Shown: positions 47,250-56,510, counted from the first letter of the stretch. The stretch: DNA of 64,000 bases from Polaribacter sp. (GCA_028336245.1 JAOKTT010000003.1:18242-82241); one strand, 5' to 3'. Program-made: numbers and translations. The notes: a model not told the origin generated them from the sequence alone.

Positions 47250-49034
47250 ATGGCAATAGAAATTACACGCATATTTGATTTCCCTTATTATCAGCTTGAA
47301 AAATATAATCTTAAAAAAGCATTTACTACAAAATATAATGGAGAGTGGATTTCTACTTCTACACAAGAATATATAGACAAAGCGAATGCAATTAGCAGAG
47401 GTCTGTTAAAATTAGGCGTACAACCCAATGATAAAATAGCACTAATATCTACGACCAATAGAACGGAATGGAATATTTGTGATATTGGAATTTTACAAAC
47501 AGGTGCACAAAGTGTGCCCATCTACCCGACCATCTCCAAAGAAGACTATGCCTATGTCTTAAACCATTCAGAAGCAGTTTATTGCTTTGCATCTGATCGT
47601 GACATCGTAGAAAAACTGAATCAAATTAAAGGAGACACTAGTGTAAAAGAAATATTTACTTTTGACGATATTATCGATGAAAAGAGTTGGAAAGACATTT
47701 TAGAAACAGGGAAAGACGCAGACAATCAAGTTGAAGTAGAAGCTCGGAAAAAGGAAGTGAATGCTGAAGATTTAGCCACGTTAATTTATACATCTGGTAC
47801 TACAGGGAGACCAAAGGGAGTAATGTTGTCACATGCGAATATCGTCTCCAATGTGCTTGCAAGTGAAAGATACGTGCCGCTGGCAAATGGAAAAGATAAG
47901 GCCTTAAGTTTTTTACCTGTATGTCATATTTTCGAGCGGATGATTTTGTATTTATATCAATATTGTGGCACAGAGATTTACTTTGCGGAAGGACTTGAAC
48001 AACTTACTGATAATGCGCAAGATATAAAGCCAAATGTAATGACGGCTGTTCCGCGTTTGTATGAGAAGATTTATGATAAAATAATTTTAAAGGGAGAAAC
48101 CTTAACTGGTATAAAAAAGATATTATTTTTCTGGGCTGTAAACCTCGGTTTGCGCTATGAACCTTATGGTGCAAACGGTTGGTGGTATGAAAAGCAACTA
48201 AGTATCGCAAGAAAACTCATTTTTTCTAAATGGCAGGCTGCCCTAGGGGGAGAACTTAAACTAATGGTTTCTGGAGCTTCTGCCTTACAACAAAGACTGA
48301 CAAGAATTTTTACAGCGGCAGGAATGCCGATTATGGAAGGCTATGGTTTGACGGAGACTTCTCCTGTTACCTCTGTGAGTTTTATGGAAGAAAATGGAGT
48401 AAGAGGCTTTAGAATTGGAACTGTAGGTAGAGTAATCAGTGATGTAGAGGTTAAAATTGCTGAAAACGGTGAAATTTTAATAAAAGGTCCTAACATAATG
48501 CAAGGATATTATAAAGATCCTGAAAAAACGGCCGAAGTAATTAAAAATGGATATTTTCATTCTGGCGATAAGGGAGAGATCGATGCTGATGGCTTTCTGA
48601 AAATTACAGGACGCACTAAAGAAATGTTTAAAACTTCCGGAGGAAAATACATCGTACCACCTTTATTAGAAGGAGCGTTAAAACAATCCTTATTCATAGA
48701 GCAAATTATGGTGATTGGTGAAGGAGAGAAAATGCCGGCAGCACTGATTCAACCAAATTTTGAATTTATAAAAGATTGGATTCTTAAAAAAGGATACAAA
48801 ATTGGTACAACAAATGAAGAAATTATAAATTCTGAAGTAGTCATTAACAGAATTCAATTAGAAGTAGACAAAGGAAATACTCATTTTGGAAATTGGGAAC
48901 GCATCAAGCGTTTTGAGTTAACTCCCGACGTCTGGTCGATAGATAGTGGACACCTAACTCCAACCATGAAAATGAAACGAGAAGTCATTAAAAACACATA
49001 CACAGATTTATATGATAAAATCTATTTAAAATAA
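47250..49034 (+). CDS. Long-chain acyl-CoA synthetase (FadD/ACSL type), copy 2
   Basis: Tandem paralogue of the preceding gene, 594 aa. It has LIYTSGTTGRPKGVMLSH, LPVCHIFERM, SGASALQQRL, GYGLTETSPVTSVS, the hinge GRTKEMFKTSGGKYIVPP and a C-terminal domain ending in LTPTMKMKREVI. The A5 motif is canonical (LTETSPV), so this copy looks like the standard enzyme. Start ATG at 47250. It is followed by a strong terminator, so the two synthetases probably form a unit for exogenous fatty acid uptake and lipid turnover. Confidence 0.94.
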   Translation: MAIEITRIFDFPYYQLEKYNLKKAFTTKYNGEWISTSTQEYIDKANAISRGLLKLGVQPNDKIALISTTNRTEWNICDIGILQTGAQSVPIYPTISKEDYAYVLNHSEAVYCFASDRDIVEKLNQIKGDTSVKEIFTFDDIIDEKSWKDILETGKDADNQVEVEARKKEVNAEDLATLIYTSGTTGRPKGVMLSHANIVSNVLASERYVPLANGKDKALSFLPVCHIFERMILYLYQYCGTEIYFAEGLEQLTDNAQDIKPNVMTAVPRLYEKIYDKIILKGETLTGIKKILFFWAVNLGLRYEPYGANGWWYEKQLSIARKLIFSKWQAALGGELKLMVSGASALQQRLTRIFTAAGMPIMEGYGLTETSPVTSVSFMEENGVRGFRIGTVGRVISDVEVKIAENGEILIKGPNIMQGYYKDPEKTAEVIKNGYFHSGDKGEIDADGFLKITGRTKEMFKTSGGKYIVPPLLEGALKQSLFIEQIMVIGEGEKMPAALIQPNFEFIKDWILKKGYKIGTTNEEIINSEVVINRIQLEVDKGNTHFGNWERIKRFELTPDVWSIDSGHLTPTMKMKREVIKNTYTDLYDKIYLK

Positions 49035-49041
49035 TAATTCA

Positions 49042-49077
49042 AAATCTGGTTTCAAAATTGAAATCAGATTTTTTTTT
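49042..49077 (+). terminator. Terminator after acyl-CoA synthetase copy 2
   Basis: Stem AATCTGgTTTCAA / TTGAAAtCAGATT with a 2-nt loop and a run of T. Confidence 0.85.
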
Positions 49078-49124
49078 AACTAAAAACTAAGAGTTCTCGC
49101 ATTGATGGAATGCTCAAAAAAAAT

Positions 49125-49132
49125 TAACTTTG
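49125..49132 (+). promoter_or_regulatory. -7 box for the DUF2071 gene
   Basis: TAACTTTG matches TAnnTTTG; TTG at 49102-49104 lies 20 nt upstream, one more than usual. The implied leader is about 60 nt. Confidence 0.45.
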
Positions 49133-49198
49133 TTTGAAATTATTTTAATCATCAGGACCTTACAGCCACGATGTTTCGTTGAATAAAACAATACAAAA

Positions 49199-49915
49199 AT
49201 GAGCTTTTTAAATGCAGAATGGAGAAAACTAGCGGTGGCAAATTATGTCATTGATCCAAAAGTATTGGAGAAATATGTTCCTCCTGGAACAGAATTAGAC
49301 TTTTGGGAAGGAAAATGCTATGTTAGTTTGATTGGGTTTATGTTTATGAACACCAAAATATTAGGCATTAAAATTCCATTTCATATTAATTTTGAAGAAG
49401 TAAATCTTCGATTTTATGTGAGGCGATTTGAGAATAATACATGGAAACGCGCGGCGGTCTTTATCAAAGAAATTGTACCAAAGCCTGCACTAACCATCGT
49501 TGCAAACACTTTGTATAACGAGCACTATGAGACCTTACCCATGCGTCACCAATGGGAGGAAAATAGCGAAAATAGAGTAGTAACCTACGAATGGAAAAAA
49601 AAGAGATCCTGGCAATCTTTTAAAGTAACTGCTGCACTAACCGCTACTGAAATAGCAGTAAATAGCGAAACTGAATTTATCACAGAGCACTACTGGGGTT
49701 ATGCCAAAGTAAACGGTCATGTGACGAATGAATATGAAGTAACACACCCAAGATGGAAGGAATATAAGGTGGAAAGCGCTGAGATCAAAGTAGATTTTGA
49801 AATGGTATACGGTGCTGGGTTTGAATTTTTAAATCATTTATCACCCGCTTCCGTAATGCTTGCGGAAGGTTCTGAAATTACTGTGGAAGGTAAAAAGACA
49901 CTGAAAATTAAATAG
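49199..49915 (+). CDS. DUF2071 (YqjF-like) family protein
   Basis: A 238-aa cytoplasmic protein of the DUF2071/YqjF family, with no function I can name. Family features are MSFLNAEWRKLAVANY, VPPGTELDFWEGKCYVSLIGF, the VNLRFYVRR motif, and FITEHYWGYAKVNGHVTNEYEVTHPRWKEY. It has no signal peptide or helix of membrane type. It stands alone with its own predicted promoter and is convergent with the SOUL gene. Confidence 0.85.
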   Translation: MSFLNAEWRKLAVANYVIDPKVLEKYVPPGTELDFWEGKCYVSLIGFMFMNTKILGIKIPFHINFEEVNLRFYVRRFENNTWKRAAVFIKEIVPKPALTIVANTLYNEHYETLPMRHQWEENSENRVVTYEWKKKRSWQSFKVTAALTATEIAVNSETEFITEHYWGYAKVNGHVTNEYEVTHPRWKEYKVESAEIKVDFEMVYGAGFEFLNHLSPASVMLAEGSEITVEGKKTLKIK

Positions 49916-50010
49916 TCTGATCTGTATTTATATGGAAGGACAGCGAACGCTTTCAACATTCTTTTAATTCGTGGATAAAACCTATCAAAGCTTCAAAAAT
50001 AGGGACACTA

Positions 50011-50595
50011 TTAATACAACTCCACCACAATTTCATTTCTACGGAAAAACAGCTCGTAAGGAGGATTGTATCCTAATACTGAAAAATTAGTAGTGTATTT
50101 AATATTGTTCTTATCTAACAATTTAATTAAAAGCTCTTTATATTTTTTAATTTTCGCATCACTTGCCCACCCACTAAAAGTAATTGCCGCCATTTTCTTT
50201 TCGGGAACTTCTAAAAATTTAATATTTATATTGTTTGGTTTTGGTAGGTTTTTCTTTGTAAACCCCTGAGGTACTAAAAACGACATGGTCATTTTATCCT
50301 CTAAGGTCATGGCAACAGGAGAAGTCATAGACATGCGTTCTTGTCTGCCATTCTTTCCAAAAATATACCCTCCTAAAATAGAAAATCCTTTCCCTGAGGC
50401 TTGTTTGTACTTATCTGTATCTAATTTTACCGCTGTAAATAAGCTTGCTTCGTATTTTCTAATTTCAAAACCTTCATAGGATGTTAAGACATCGTATTGG
50501 TATCCCTCTATATTGGAACTACTCTTATAAAAATAGATTTGTGCTCCTAAAAAAAGAAAGAGAAGCGCTCCTATGATAATTAAAAATGTTTTCAT
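50011..50595 (-). CDS. SOUL heme-binding family protein, membrane anchored
   Basis: A 194-aa protein of the SOUL/HEBP family. One N-terminal hydrophobic segment (residues 3-22, TFLIIIGALLFLFLGAQIYF) acts as an uncleaved anchor or signal. The domain then shows YEGFEIRKYE, GKGFSILGGYIFGKNG, SMTSPVAMT and MSFLVPQGF, which are typical. Some members bind heme, many do not; a ligand cannot be assigned. It shares a strand with holA downstream of it by 56 nt. Confidence 0.87.
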   Translation of the reverse strand: MKTFLIIIGALLFLFLGAQIYFYKSSSNIEGYQYDVLTSYEGFEIRKYEASLFTAVKLDTDKYKQASGKGFSILGGYIFGKNGRQERMSMTSPVAMTLEDKMTMSFLVPQGFTKKNLPKPNNINIKFLEVPEKKMAAITFSGWASDAKIKKYKELLIKLLDKNNIKYTTNFSVLGYNPPYELFFRRNEIVVELY

Positions 50596-50651
50596 ATTTT
50601 TTTTTGATTTGATGAAAAGAAACGTTCTTTAAATGCAATGCTGTTTATAGA

Positions 50652-51653
50652 TTAATGCAAAATTTTAAAAAGCAATTCCTTAAGAATATCCTCATTGGTT
50701 TGATTTGCACCCACACCTTTGCTTTTAACATCCGCATCTCTTAAAAATGCAATTACTTGCGCTACCTTTCGCATGGGGTAATTTCTAGCCGCTACAAAAT
50801 ATTCATCTACAAAATAGGGATTAACACCCAAGTTCCTGGCAACAGCACTTTTGGATTTATCTTTCAAACCGTGGAATAGCAGCAACTGTGTAAAGTATCC
50901 ATTCAAAAGAGAAATCGTCATTATCAATGGATTGTTCTTCGGGTTTTCTCCAAAATATTTTATAATCCTATTTGCTTTCACAATTTGCTTCTCCCCGACA
51001 GCTTTTCTTAGTTCGAAATTATTAAAATCTTTAGAGATCCCTATATTCTCTTCAATATGAGTATCACTGATAATTGTTTCCTCTGATAATACCAGCATTA
51101 GCTTGACTAATTCGTTAGAAATCTTGCTTAAATCAGTGCCTAAAAATTCTACCAGCATTAAAGACGCTTTCGGCTCAATTTTATAATTATTTTCACTTAA
51201 TACTTTCCGAATCCAATCTGAAACTTGATTTTCATACAGTTTTTTACTTTCAAATATACACCCTGTTTTCGCAATTACTTTGTGTAATTTTTTACGTTTG
51301 TCTAATTTTTTATACTTATAATTTAATACTAAAACAGTAGTTGGCTGCGGATTTTCAGCATAGGAAAGGAGCTTCTCGATGTTTCTGCTTAAATCTTGCG
51401 CTTCCTTAATTATTAATACCTGTCTTTCTGCCATCATTGGATAGCGCTTAGCAGCCCCAACAATATCCTCTATTGTTACATCTCGACCATACATTACTTG
51501 CTGATTAAATCCTTTTTCTGAGTCCGCTAAAACATGCGCTTCTATGTAATCAGAAATCTTATCTATATAGAAAGGCTCCTCGCCCATTAAAAAATAAATG
51601 GGCTTTATATTTCCATTTTTTATATCTGCAACAATGTTCCTTATCTCGTTCAT
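50652..51653 (-). CDS. holA: DNA polymerase III delta subunit
   Basis: Clamp-loader delta subunit that opens the beta clamp, 333 aa. It has the N-terminal segment PIYFLMGEEPFYIDKI, then YGRDVTIEDIV, RQVLIIKEAQDL and LSKISNELVKLMLVL of the sensor region, followed by the collar helices. The length is normal for HolA. It is divergent from the HsdR_N-domain gene with about 195 nt between starts. Confidence 0.92.
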   Translation of the reverse strand: MNEIRNIVADIKNGNIKPIYFLMGEEPFYIDKISDYIEAHVLADSEKGFNQQVMYGRDVTIEDIVGAAKRYPMMAERQVLIIKEAQDLSRNIEKLLSYAENPQPTTVLVLNYKYKKLDKRKKLHKVIAKTGCIFESKKLYENQVSDWIRKVLSENNYKIEPKASLMLVEFLGTDLSKISNELVKLMLVLSEETIISDTHIEENIGISKDFNNFELRKAVGEKQIVKANRIIKYFGENPKNNPLIMTISLLNGYFTQLLLFHGLKDKSKSAVARNLGVNPYFVDEYFVAARNYPMRKVAQVIAFLRDADVKSKGVGANQTNEDILKELLFKILH

Positions 51654-51848
51654 TTTCTTATCTCTTCTATTTCTCCCGTGAATTGACGAATGTAATTGCT
51701 CTTTTTTTACTCAACTCTTTTTTTAAAACATCCTTATGCAAGCCTTTTGGATGCTCTCCTGTTCTTTATTTAGGAATTTAAAATAAAGTTACAATAATAG
51801 TGCGCGTTTCTTTTTTGTAAATCATTTTTATTTGTGATATTCGTTCCA

Positions 51849-52304
51849 ATGAAAATGCAAAAACTGAACCTGCCCGACTATAAATTTAAACTCAAAAGTA
51901 ACGAAAATAAGACGCTTATTTTTGATAATTTGAGAAAAAAATATATGGTCTTGACTCCAGAAGAATGGGTTCGCCAGCATTTCGTTCAATTTTTAATTGA
52001 AGAAAAGAACTACCCTCCATCTTTAATCGCAATAGAGAAACAAGTGCTGGTCAATAATTTAAAAAAAAGAAGTGATATTTTAGTGTTTAATAAAGAAGGC
52101 AATCCAGATATCATTGTAGAATGCAAAGCGCCAAAAATTAAAATAACTCAGGCAACCTTTGATCAAATCGCACGCTATAATTCAACGTTAAATGCAAATT
52201 TCTTAGTGGTCACCAACGGTTTGAATCATTTTTACTGTAAAATGGATTTTGAAAATGAAACGTATGTTTTTTTAAAGGAAATTCCTAATTACAAGCAAAT
52301 TTAA
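51849..52304 (+). CDS. Stand-alone HsdR N-terminal (PD-(D/E)XK nuclease) domain protein
   Basis: A 151-aa protein matching only the N-terminal nuclease domain of type I restriction HsdR. The nuclease signature is intact: Asp76 (KRSDILVF), Glu91 and Lys93 (IIVECKAP), then the RecB-like QxxxY motif (Gln106-Tyr110, DQIARY). There is no helicase part, and no hsdM or hsdS gene in the window. Starts at 51849 or 51855 (ATG); the frame extends to a GTG at 51834. It probably works in housekeeping DNA metabolism rather than restriction; this is inference from its isolation beside holA. Confidence 0.85.
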   Translation: MKMQKLNLPDYKFKLKSNENKTLIFDNLRKKYMVLTPEEWVRQHFVQFLIEEKNYPPSLIAIEKQVLVNNLKKRSDILVFNKEGNPDIIVECKAPKIKITQATFDQIARYNSTLNANFLVVTNGLNHFYCKMDFENETYVFLKEIPNYKQI

Positions 52305-52399
52305 ACGGGGTGTTCTCATGTCTCAAAAATCACTTTTCAGCCTTATATAATTAAGAAAACTTTATCTAAATTCTCATTATTAAACTGTAAATTCACCTC

Positions 52400-53398
52400 T
52401 TGAAAACAGCAATTGTCATATTAAATTGGAACGGACAGAAACTCTTAGAAGAGTTTTTACCCGCTATCCTTAATTTTAGTGTAGATTTAGCCACTATTTA
52501 TATAGCTGACAATGCTTCTACAGATACTTCTATCCAATATGTGAGCACCTATTACCCGTCTGTAAATATCATAGAAAACAAGAGTAATGGAGGATATGCA
52601 AAAGGCTATAATGATGCTTTAATACATATTGAAGCAGATATTTATTGTCTATTAAATTCTGACGTGGAAGTGACAAAAGACTGGCTTACACCTGTTTTAT
52701 CTGTCTTTGAAAAAGAGCAGCAAACTGCAATTATACAACCCAAATTACTCGATTTAAAAGATAAAAACAGGTTTGAATATGCAGGTGCTGGTGGTGGATT
52801 TTTAGACTTATATGGGTACCCTTATTGCAGAGGCCGCGTTTTTAACGATTTAGAAATTGACAAAGGACAGTTTAATGATGTTACTGAGATTTTCTGGGCT
52901 TCTGGTGCCTGTCTATTCATTCGTTCTAAAGTATACCATGAGATAGGTGGTTTCGATGAGGATTACTTTGCGCATCAAGAGGAAATAGACCTCTGTTGGC
53001 GAGCACAAAATGTTGGTTATAAAGTAAAATATGTTGGTAGTTCCACTGTTTTTCATTTGGGTGGAGCAACTTTACACGAAAGCAATCCACAAAAAACCTA
53101 TTTAAATTTTAGAAACAGTTTATTAAATGTGGTGAAAAATGTTCCAGCAAAATGGTTTTTGTTTGTCATTTTCTCTCGTTTAATTCTCGACGGTATTGCA
53201 GGTATAAAATTCCTATTTGAGTTCCGACCGATACATACATTTGCTGTTTTAAAAGCCCACATCAGTTTTTATAAAAATTTTTATAAATTTTTGAGGAAAC
53301 GAAAAAAACTTCAAAAAAAACACCACTATAATATGCATACAAGTATTGTATGGCAATATTTTATCTTGGGTAGAAAAAAGTTTGGTGCACTGAAGTAG
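52400..53398 (+). CDS. Family 2 glycosyltransferase
   Basis: GT2 glycosyltransferase, 332 aa, rhamnosyltransferase-like. It has VILNWNGQKLLEEFLP, ADNASTDTS (36-44), the metal site LNSDVEV (Asp88), and ASGACLFIRSKVYHEIGGFDE and DYFAHQEEIDLCWRA, typical of the cell-surface polysaccharide branch. A hydrophobic stretch near 248-270 may attach it to the membrane. The start is TTG, with an in-frame TAA at 52388-52390 and no ATG between. The acceptor is unknown; no other polysaccharide gene is adjacent. Confidence 0.9.
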   Translation: MKTAIVILNWNGQKLLEEFLPAILNFSVDLATIYIADNASTDTSIQYVSTYYPSVNIIENKSNGGYAKGYNDALIHIEADIYCLLNSDVEVTKDWLTPVLSVFEKEQQTAIIQPKLLDLKDKNRFEYAGAGGGFLDLYGYPYCRGRVFNDLEIDKGQFNDVTEIFWASGACLFIRSKVYHEIGGFDEDYFAHQEEIDLCWRAQNVGYKVKYVGSSTVFHLGGATLHESNPQKTYLNFRNSLLNVVKNVPAKWFLFVIFSRLILDGIAGIKFLFEFRPIHTFAVLKAHISFYKNFYKFLRKRKKLQKKHHYNMHTSIVWQYFILGRKKFGALK

Positions 53399-53442
53399 CA
53401 CTCGCTATCTGTTTGCTTGGCCACCCTTGCTAATTTTAATAC

Positions 53443-54060
53443 TTATAAAATATCCAAACTTCCTTTCCCTTCTCGAATTATCTTTGGAACCTCTGTTAAA
53501 TCAATCACCGTGGATGCTTCATTACCTCCATAACCACCGTCGATAACAACATCCACACTATTTTGCCATTTTTCAAAGATCAATTCAGGATCTGTAGTGT
53601 ATTCTAGCACATCATCCTCATCTCGTATAGAAGTTGAAACCATGGGGTTTCCTAATTCTGCAACGAGTGTTCTTATAATATTGTTGTCAGGAATTCTAAT
53701 TCCTACTGTTTTTTTCTTTTTAAATACTTTTGGTAAGTTTGCACTTCCTGGCAGGACAAAAGTATAAGGTCCTGGTAAAGCTCTTTTAAGAATTTTAAAG
53801 GTAGCGGAGTCTAGTTGCTTCACATAATCTGAAAGGTGACTTAAATCATTGCAAATAAGAGAGAAATTTGATTTTTCTAGTTTCACGCCTTTCAGCTGTG
53901 CCATTTTTTCCAATGCTTTTGATTTAGTAAGGTCACATCCAAGACCATATACTGTATCTGTCGGATAAATAACCAAACCCCCAGCTTGCAATACCTTTAC
54001 AACTTTCGCTATTTCTTTTGGGTTGGGGTTTTCATTGTATAGTTTTATAAACGTTGCCAT
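53443..54060 (-). CDS. Sua5/YciO/YrdC family protein (threonylcarbamoyl-AMP synthase type)
   Basis: A 205-aa single-domain YrdC-fold protein from the ATG at 54060 (MATFIKLYN). It makes threonylcarbamoyl-AMP for tRNA t6A in the TsaC/Sua5 branch; the YciO branch has no clear role. Seen are GGLVIYPTDTVYGLGCDL, RALPGPYTFVLPGS, KKTVGIRIPD and MVSTSIR. This form lacks the Sua5 C-terminal domain. Without a second copy in view, TsaC versus YciO cannot be settled. A -7-like TATTTTTA lies 4 nt before the ATG, suggesting a near-leaderless mRNA. Confidence 0.87.
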   Translation of the reverse strand: MATFIKLYNENPNPKEIAKVVKVLQAGGLVIYPTDTVYGLGCDLTKSKALEKMAQLKGVKLEKSNFSLICNDLSHLSDYVKQLDSATFKILKRALPGPYTFVLPGSANLPKVFKKKKTVGIRIPDNNIIRTLVAELGNPMVSTSIRDEDDVLEYTTDPELIFEKWQNSVDVVIDGGYGGNEASTVIDLTEVPKIIREGKGSLDIL

Positions 54061-54077
54061 GCTATAAAAATACAAAA

Positions 54078-54103
54078 AACTCAGCTTGTGTTAAAACTGA
54101 GTT
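54078..54103 (-). terminator. Terminator after the two-component system
   Basis: Stem AACTCAG / CTGAGTT with a 12-nt loop; on the minus strand it is followed by T residues, downstream of the response regulator. Confidence 0.8.
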
Positions 54104-54128
54104 CTCTAATTATGAAAATAGCTTGTGT

Positions 54129-54830
54129 TTAAGTTTTCTCGACCAACCTAAATCCTTCACCATGAATGTTTAAAATTTCTACTTTATCATCTACTTTTAG
54201 GTATTTACGCAATTTCGCAATATAGACGTCCATACTTCTTGAAGTAAAGTAATTATCATCTCTCCATATTTTTGTCAATGCCAATTCTCTTGGCATTAAA
54301 TCATTTTTATGAATTGCCAACATGCGTAATAATTTACTCTCTTTTGGAGAAAGCTTAATAGGTTCGCTATCTTCCCCCACGGATAAATGTCTTAATTTAG
54401 AATTGAAAAAGAAGCTGCCTACTGTAAACTCAAACTGTTCACTTTCAGGAGTACTGTCCGCTCCTTTACGCTGCAATATTGCTTTAATTTTATACAACAA
54501 TACTTCAGAATCAAAAGGTTTGTTTAAATAATCATCTGCACCCACTGCATAACCTTTTAAAACATCCTCTTTTAATGTTTTTGCTGTTAAAAAGATAATT
54601 GGAATTTCTTTGTTCGTAGCTCTAATGTCTCCTGCCAAAGAAAAGCCATCTTTTCTAGGCATCATTACATCTAAAATACACAAATCATAATCACTGTTTT
54701 TAAACATGATTAACCCCTCTATGCCATCTTTTGCGTGTGTTACATTGTAATCATTTAAAGCTAAATAGTCTTTTAAAACGGTCCCAAAATTTGGATCGTC
54801 TTCTACTAATAAAATTTTTTTGCTGCCCAT
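54129..54830 (-). CDS. OmpR-family response regulator
   Basis: Two-component DNA-binding regulator, 233 aa. The receiver domain has the acidic pair Glu10/Asp11-Asp12, the phosphorylation site Asp54 (CILDVMMP) and Lys104 (LNKPFDS). A winged-helix OmpR/PhoB domain fills residues 130-233 (SPKESKLLRMLAIHKNDL, SRSMDVYIAKLRKYL, GEGFRLV). It lies 12 nt downstream of its kinase gene. Its targets cannot be read from the sequence. RprY-like regulators of Bacteroidetes have this layout. Confidence 0.93.
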   Translation of the reverse strand: MGSKKILLVEDDPNFGTVLKDYLALNDYNVTHAKDGIEGLIMFKNSDYDLCILDVMMPRKDGFSLAGDIRATNKEIPIIFLTAKTLKEDVLKGYAVGADDYLNKPFDSEVLLYKIKAILQRKGADSTPESEQFEFTVGSFFFNSKLRHLSVGEDSEPIKLSPKESKLLRMLAIHKNDLMPRELALTKIWRDDNYFTSRSMDVYIAKLRKYLKVDDKVEILNIHGEGFRLVEKT

Positions 54831-54842
54831 TTTTTCTTCTTT

Positions 54843-56411
54843 TTAAATTAAAGGTAATTTTACCGTAAATATACTTCCTTTTCCTTTTTCACTCTCAATC
54901 ATAACGTTTCCGTGATGTTTCTCTATTATCTCTTTTACATACGCCAAGCCTAAACCATGCCCTTTCACATCATGAATATTTCCTTTTTGTTCTCTATAGA
55001 ACTTAGTAAAGGCTTGCTTTTGGACGACTTTACTCATTCCTATCCCCGTATCTTTTATTTTAAATATGAAAAATTTAGTTGTGCTTGCCGTGTAGATATC
55101 TATTACAGGAGGGCCTTCAGAATACTTTATCGCATTTTCTAACATGTTTACAATAACATTAGTAAGGTGAAATTGGTTTCCTGACAACTCTGACTCTATT
55201 GCTTCAAAATGTCTTGCTACGGTTCCTTTGCGATCTTCCACTAATAAACTTACATGCGAAATAGCATCTTCAATCGTGTCGTGTATATCGATAGTTTCTG
55301 TACTTAAATCAATTTGATTTTTCTCCAATCTAGAAATCCTTAATACGTTTTCCACCTGGGAATGCATTCTTTTGTTTTCTTGTCGAATCATCTCTATGTA
55401 TCTCAAAACCTTTTGATCATCCCCAAGAATTTTTGGGTTTTTAATAGAATCTAAAGCCAAATTTATCGTTGCAATTGGAGTTTTAAACTCATGGGTCATA
55501 TTGTTTATAAAGTCTGTTTTAATCTCTGCTATCTTTTTCTGTCGAATCAGCTGATATAGAGAACTAGAAAACGCGACAATAATAATAAAAATAAAAAATA
55601 ATGATAAAAGTAAAATACTTGAAATTCCAGATAGTATGTGCTCATTCTCATTCGGAAAAGTAACATGTAAATTATAACTTACGTTTCCTTGTCCATCATA
55701 AAAAAGAGGATACTTAAAGCTTTCCTTTGTATTTATTGTATAATATCCAGATTTTAATTTTGTTGCCAATCCGTCTATACTGTAAACTCCATATTTAAAA
55801 TCTAATCGAATATTTCTTTTAGCTAGCTGCTCTTTGATCGTTCTATTTAATTCATTGTTACTAATCCTTTCATGAATTAGTTTTCTTCGATTCACATCAT
55901 TCAATAGATCTACTGCCTGAAGTTTGTCAAAATCTGAATAAGATTTAATAAAAGAATACCTCACCTCTGCTAATTTCGGAAAATAAGAATCTACATTTTT
56001 TATCAGAGAAGATTTGAAAAAGTCTTTTTTTCCGGTAACTCTTTTATAAATAATAGAGTCATTATTCAAGAAGTCTGTTGGCAGCTTAAAGTTCTCTTCT
56101 AAAAAAGTACCCCCGAAGGTTATTTTTTCTTTTGTTGTAGTATCTATTTGCTGGATTAAATAACTTTTCAACTCTGCCTTGTCTGCTAGCCCTTTTTTAG
56201 CAATTAAATTTTCTATTTTCTTCTGAAACTCTGCTTGTTCCCGCTCATTAATTCGCTCTGCAGCGGCACCTAGAGACTTTTGGATGTCATTTTTAAATTG
56301 TGCCTTTTTACTCTCTACAGCGTTATTAATCCAATACAACTGCACTGCAATAATTCCAATTAAGGAAATACTCATTAGCACCACAATAAGAATGAACATT
56401 TTTTTGCGCAT
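54843..56411 (-). CDS. Sensor histidine kinase
   Basis: Membrane histidine kinase, about 522 aa from the ATG at 56411. It has a first membrane helix (about 7-28 of the longer frame), a periplasmic sensor region of about 230 residues with no family I recognise, and a second helix (about 263-285, ILLLSLFFIFIIIVAF). The H-box NNMTHEFKTPIA (His309 in the longer frame), N-box NMLENAIKY, G1 DTGIGMS and G2 GHGLGLAYVKE complete the kinase core. The frame opens at a TTG (56417) that overlaps a -7 box. It precedes its response regulator gene. Confidence 0.93.
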   Translation of the reverse strand: MRKKMFILIVVLMSISLIGIIAVQLYWINNAVESKKAQFKNDIQKSLGAAAERINEREQAEFQKKIENLIAKKGLADKAELKSYLIQQIDTTTKEKITFGGTFLEENFKLPTDFLNNDSIIYKRVTGKKDFFKSSLIKNVDSYFPKLAEVRYSFIKSYSDFDKLQAVDLLNDVNRRKLIHERISNNELNRTIKEQLAKRNIRLDFKYGVYSIDGLATKLKSGYYTINTKESFKYPLFYDGQGNVSYNLHVTFPNENEHILSGISSILLLSLFFIFIIIVAFSSSLYQLIRQKKIAEIKTDFINNMTHEFKTPIATINLALDSIKNPKILGDDQKVLRYIEMIRQENKRMHSQVENVLRISRLEKNQIDLSTETIDIHDTIEDAISHVSLLVEDRKGTVARHFEAIESELSGNQFHLTNVIVNMLENAIKYSEGPPVIDIYTASTTKFFIFKIKDTGIGMSKVVQKQAFTKFYREQKGNIHDVKGHGLGLAYVKEIIEKHHGNVMIESEKGKGSIFTVKLPLI

Positions 56412-56414
56412 GTC

Positions 56415-56422
56415 CAAATTTA
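56415..56422 (-). promoter_or_regulatory. -7 box for the two-component operon, probably leaderless
   Basis: TAAATTTG on the minus strand ends 3 nt before the ATG at 56411. A start a few bases downstream would make the mRNA leaderless. Confidence 0.5.
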
Positions 56423-56510
56423 CTACTTTAAGAAGTTGTAATTATTGATTTTTAAATAAATTAAGAGAATTAATGAAAGTTTAAGGATTAATTAACAGTT
56501 TAAAACAATT

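Noticed and set aside
51849..52304. Type I restriction-modification system
   Set aside because: Only the HsdR N-terminal domain is present; no helicase part, methylase or specificity subunit is in the window.
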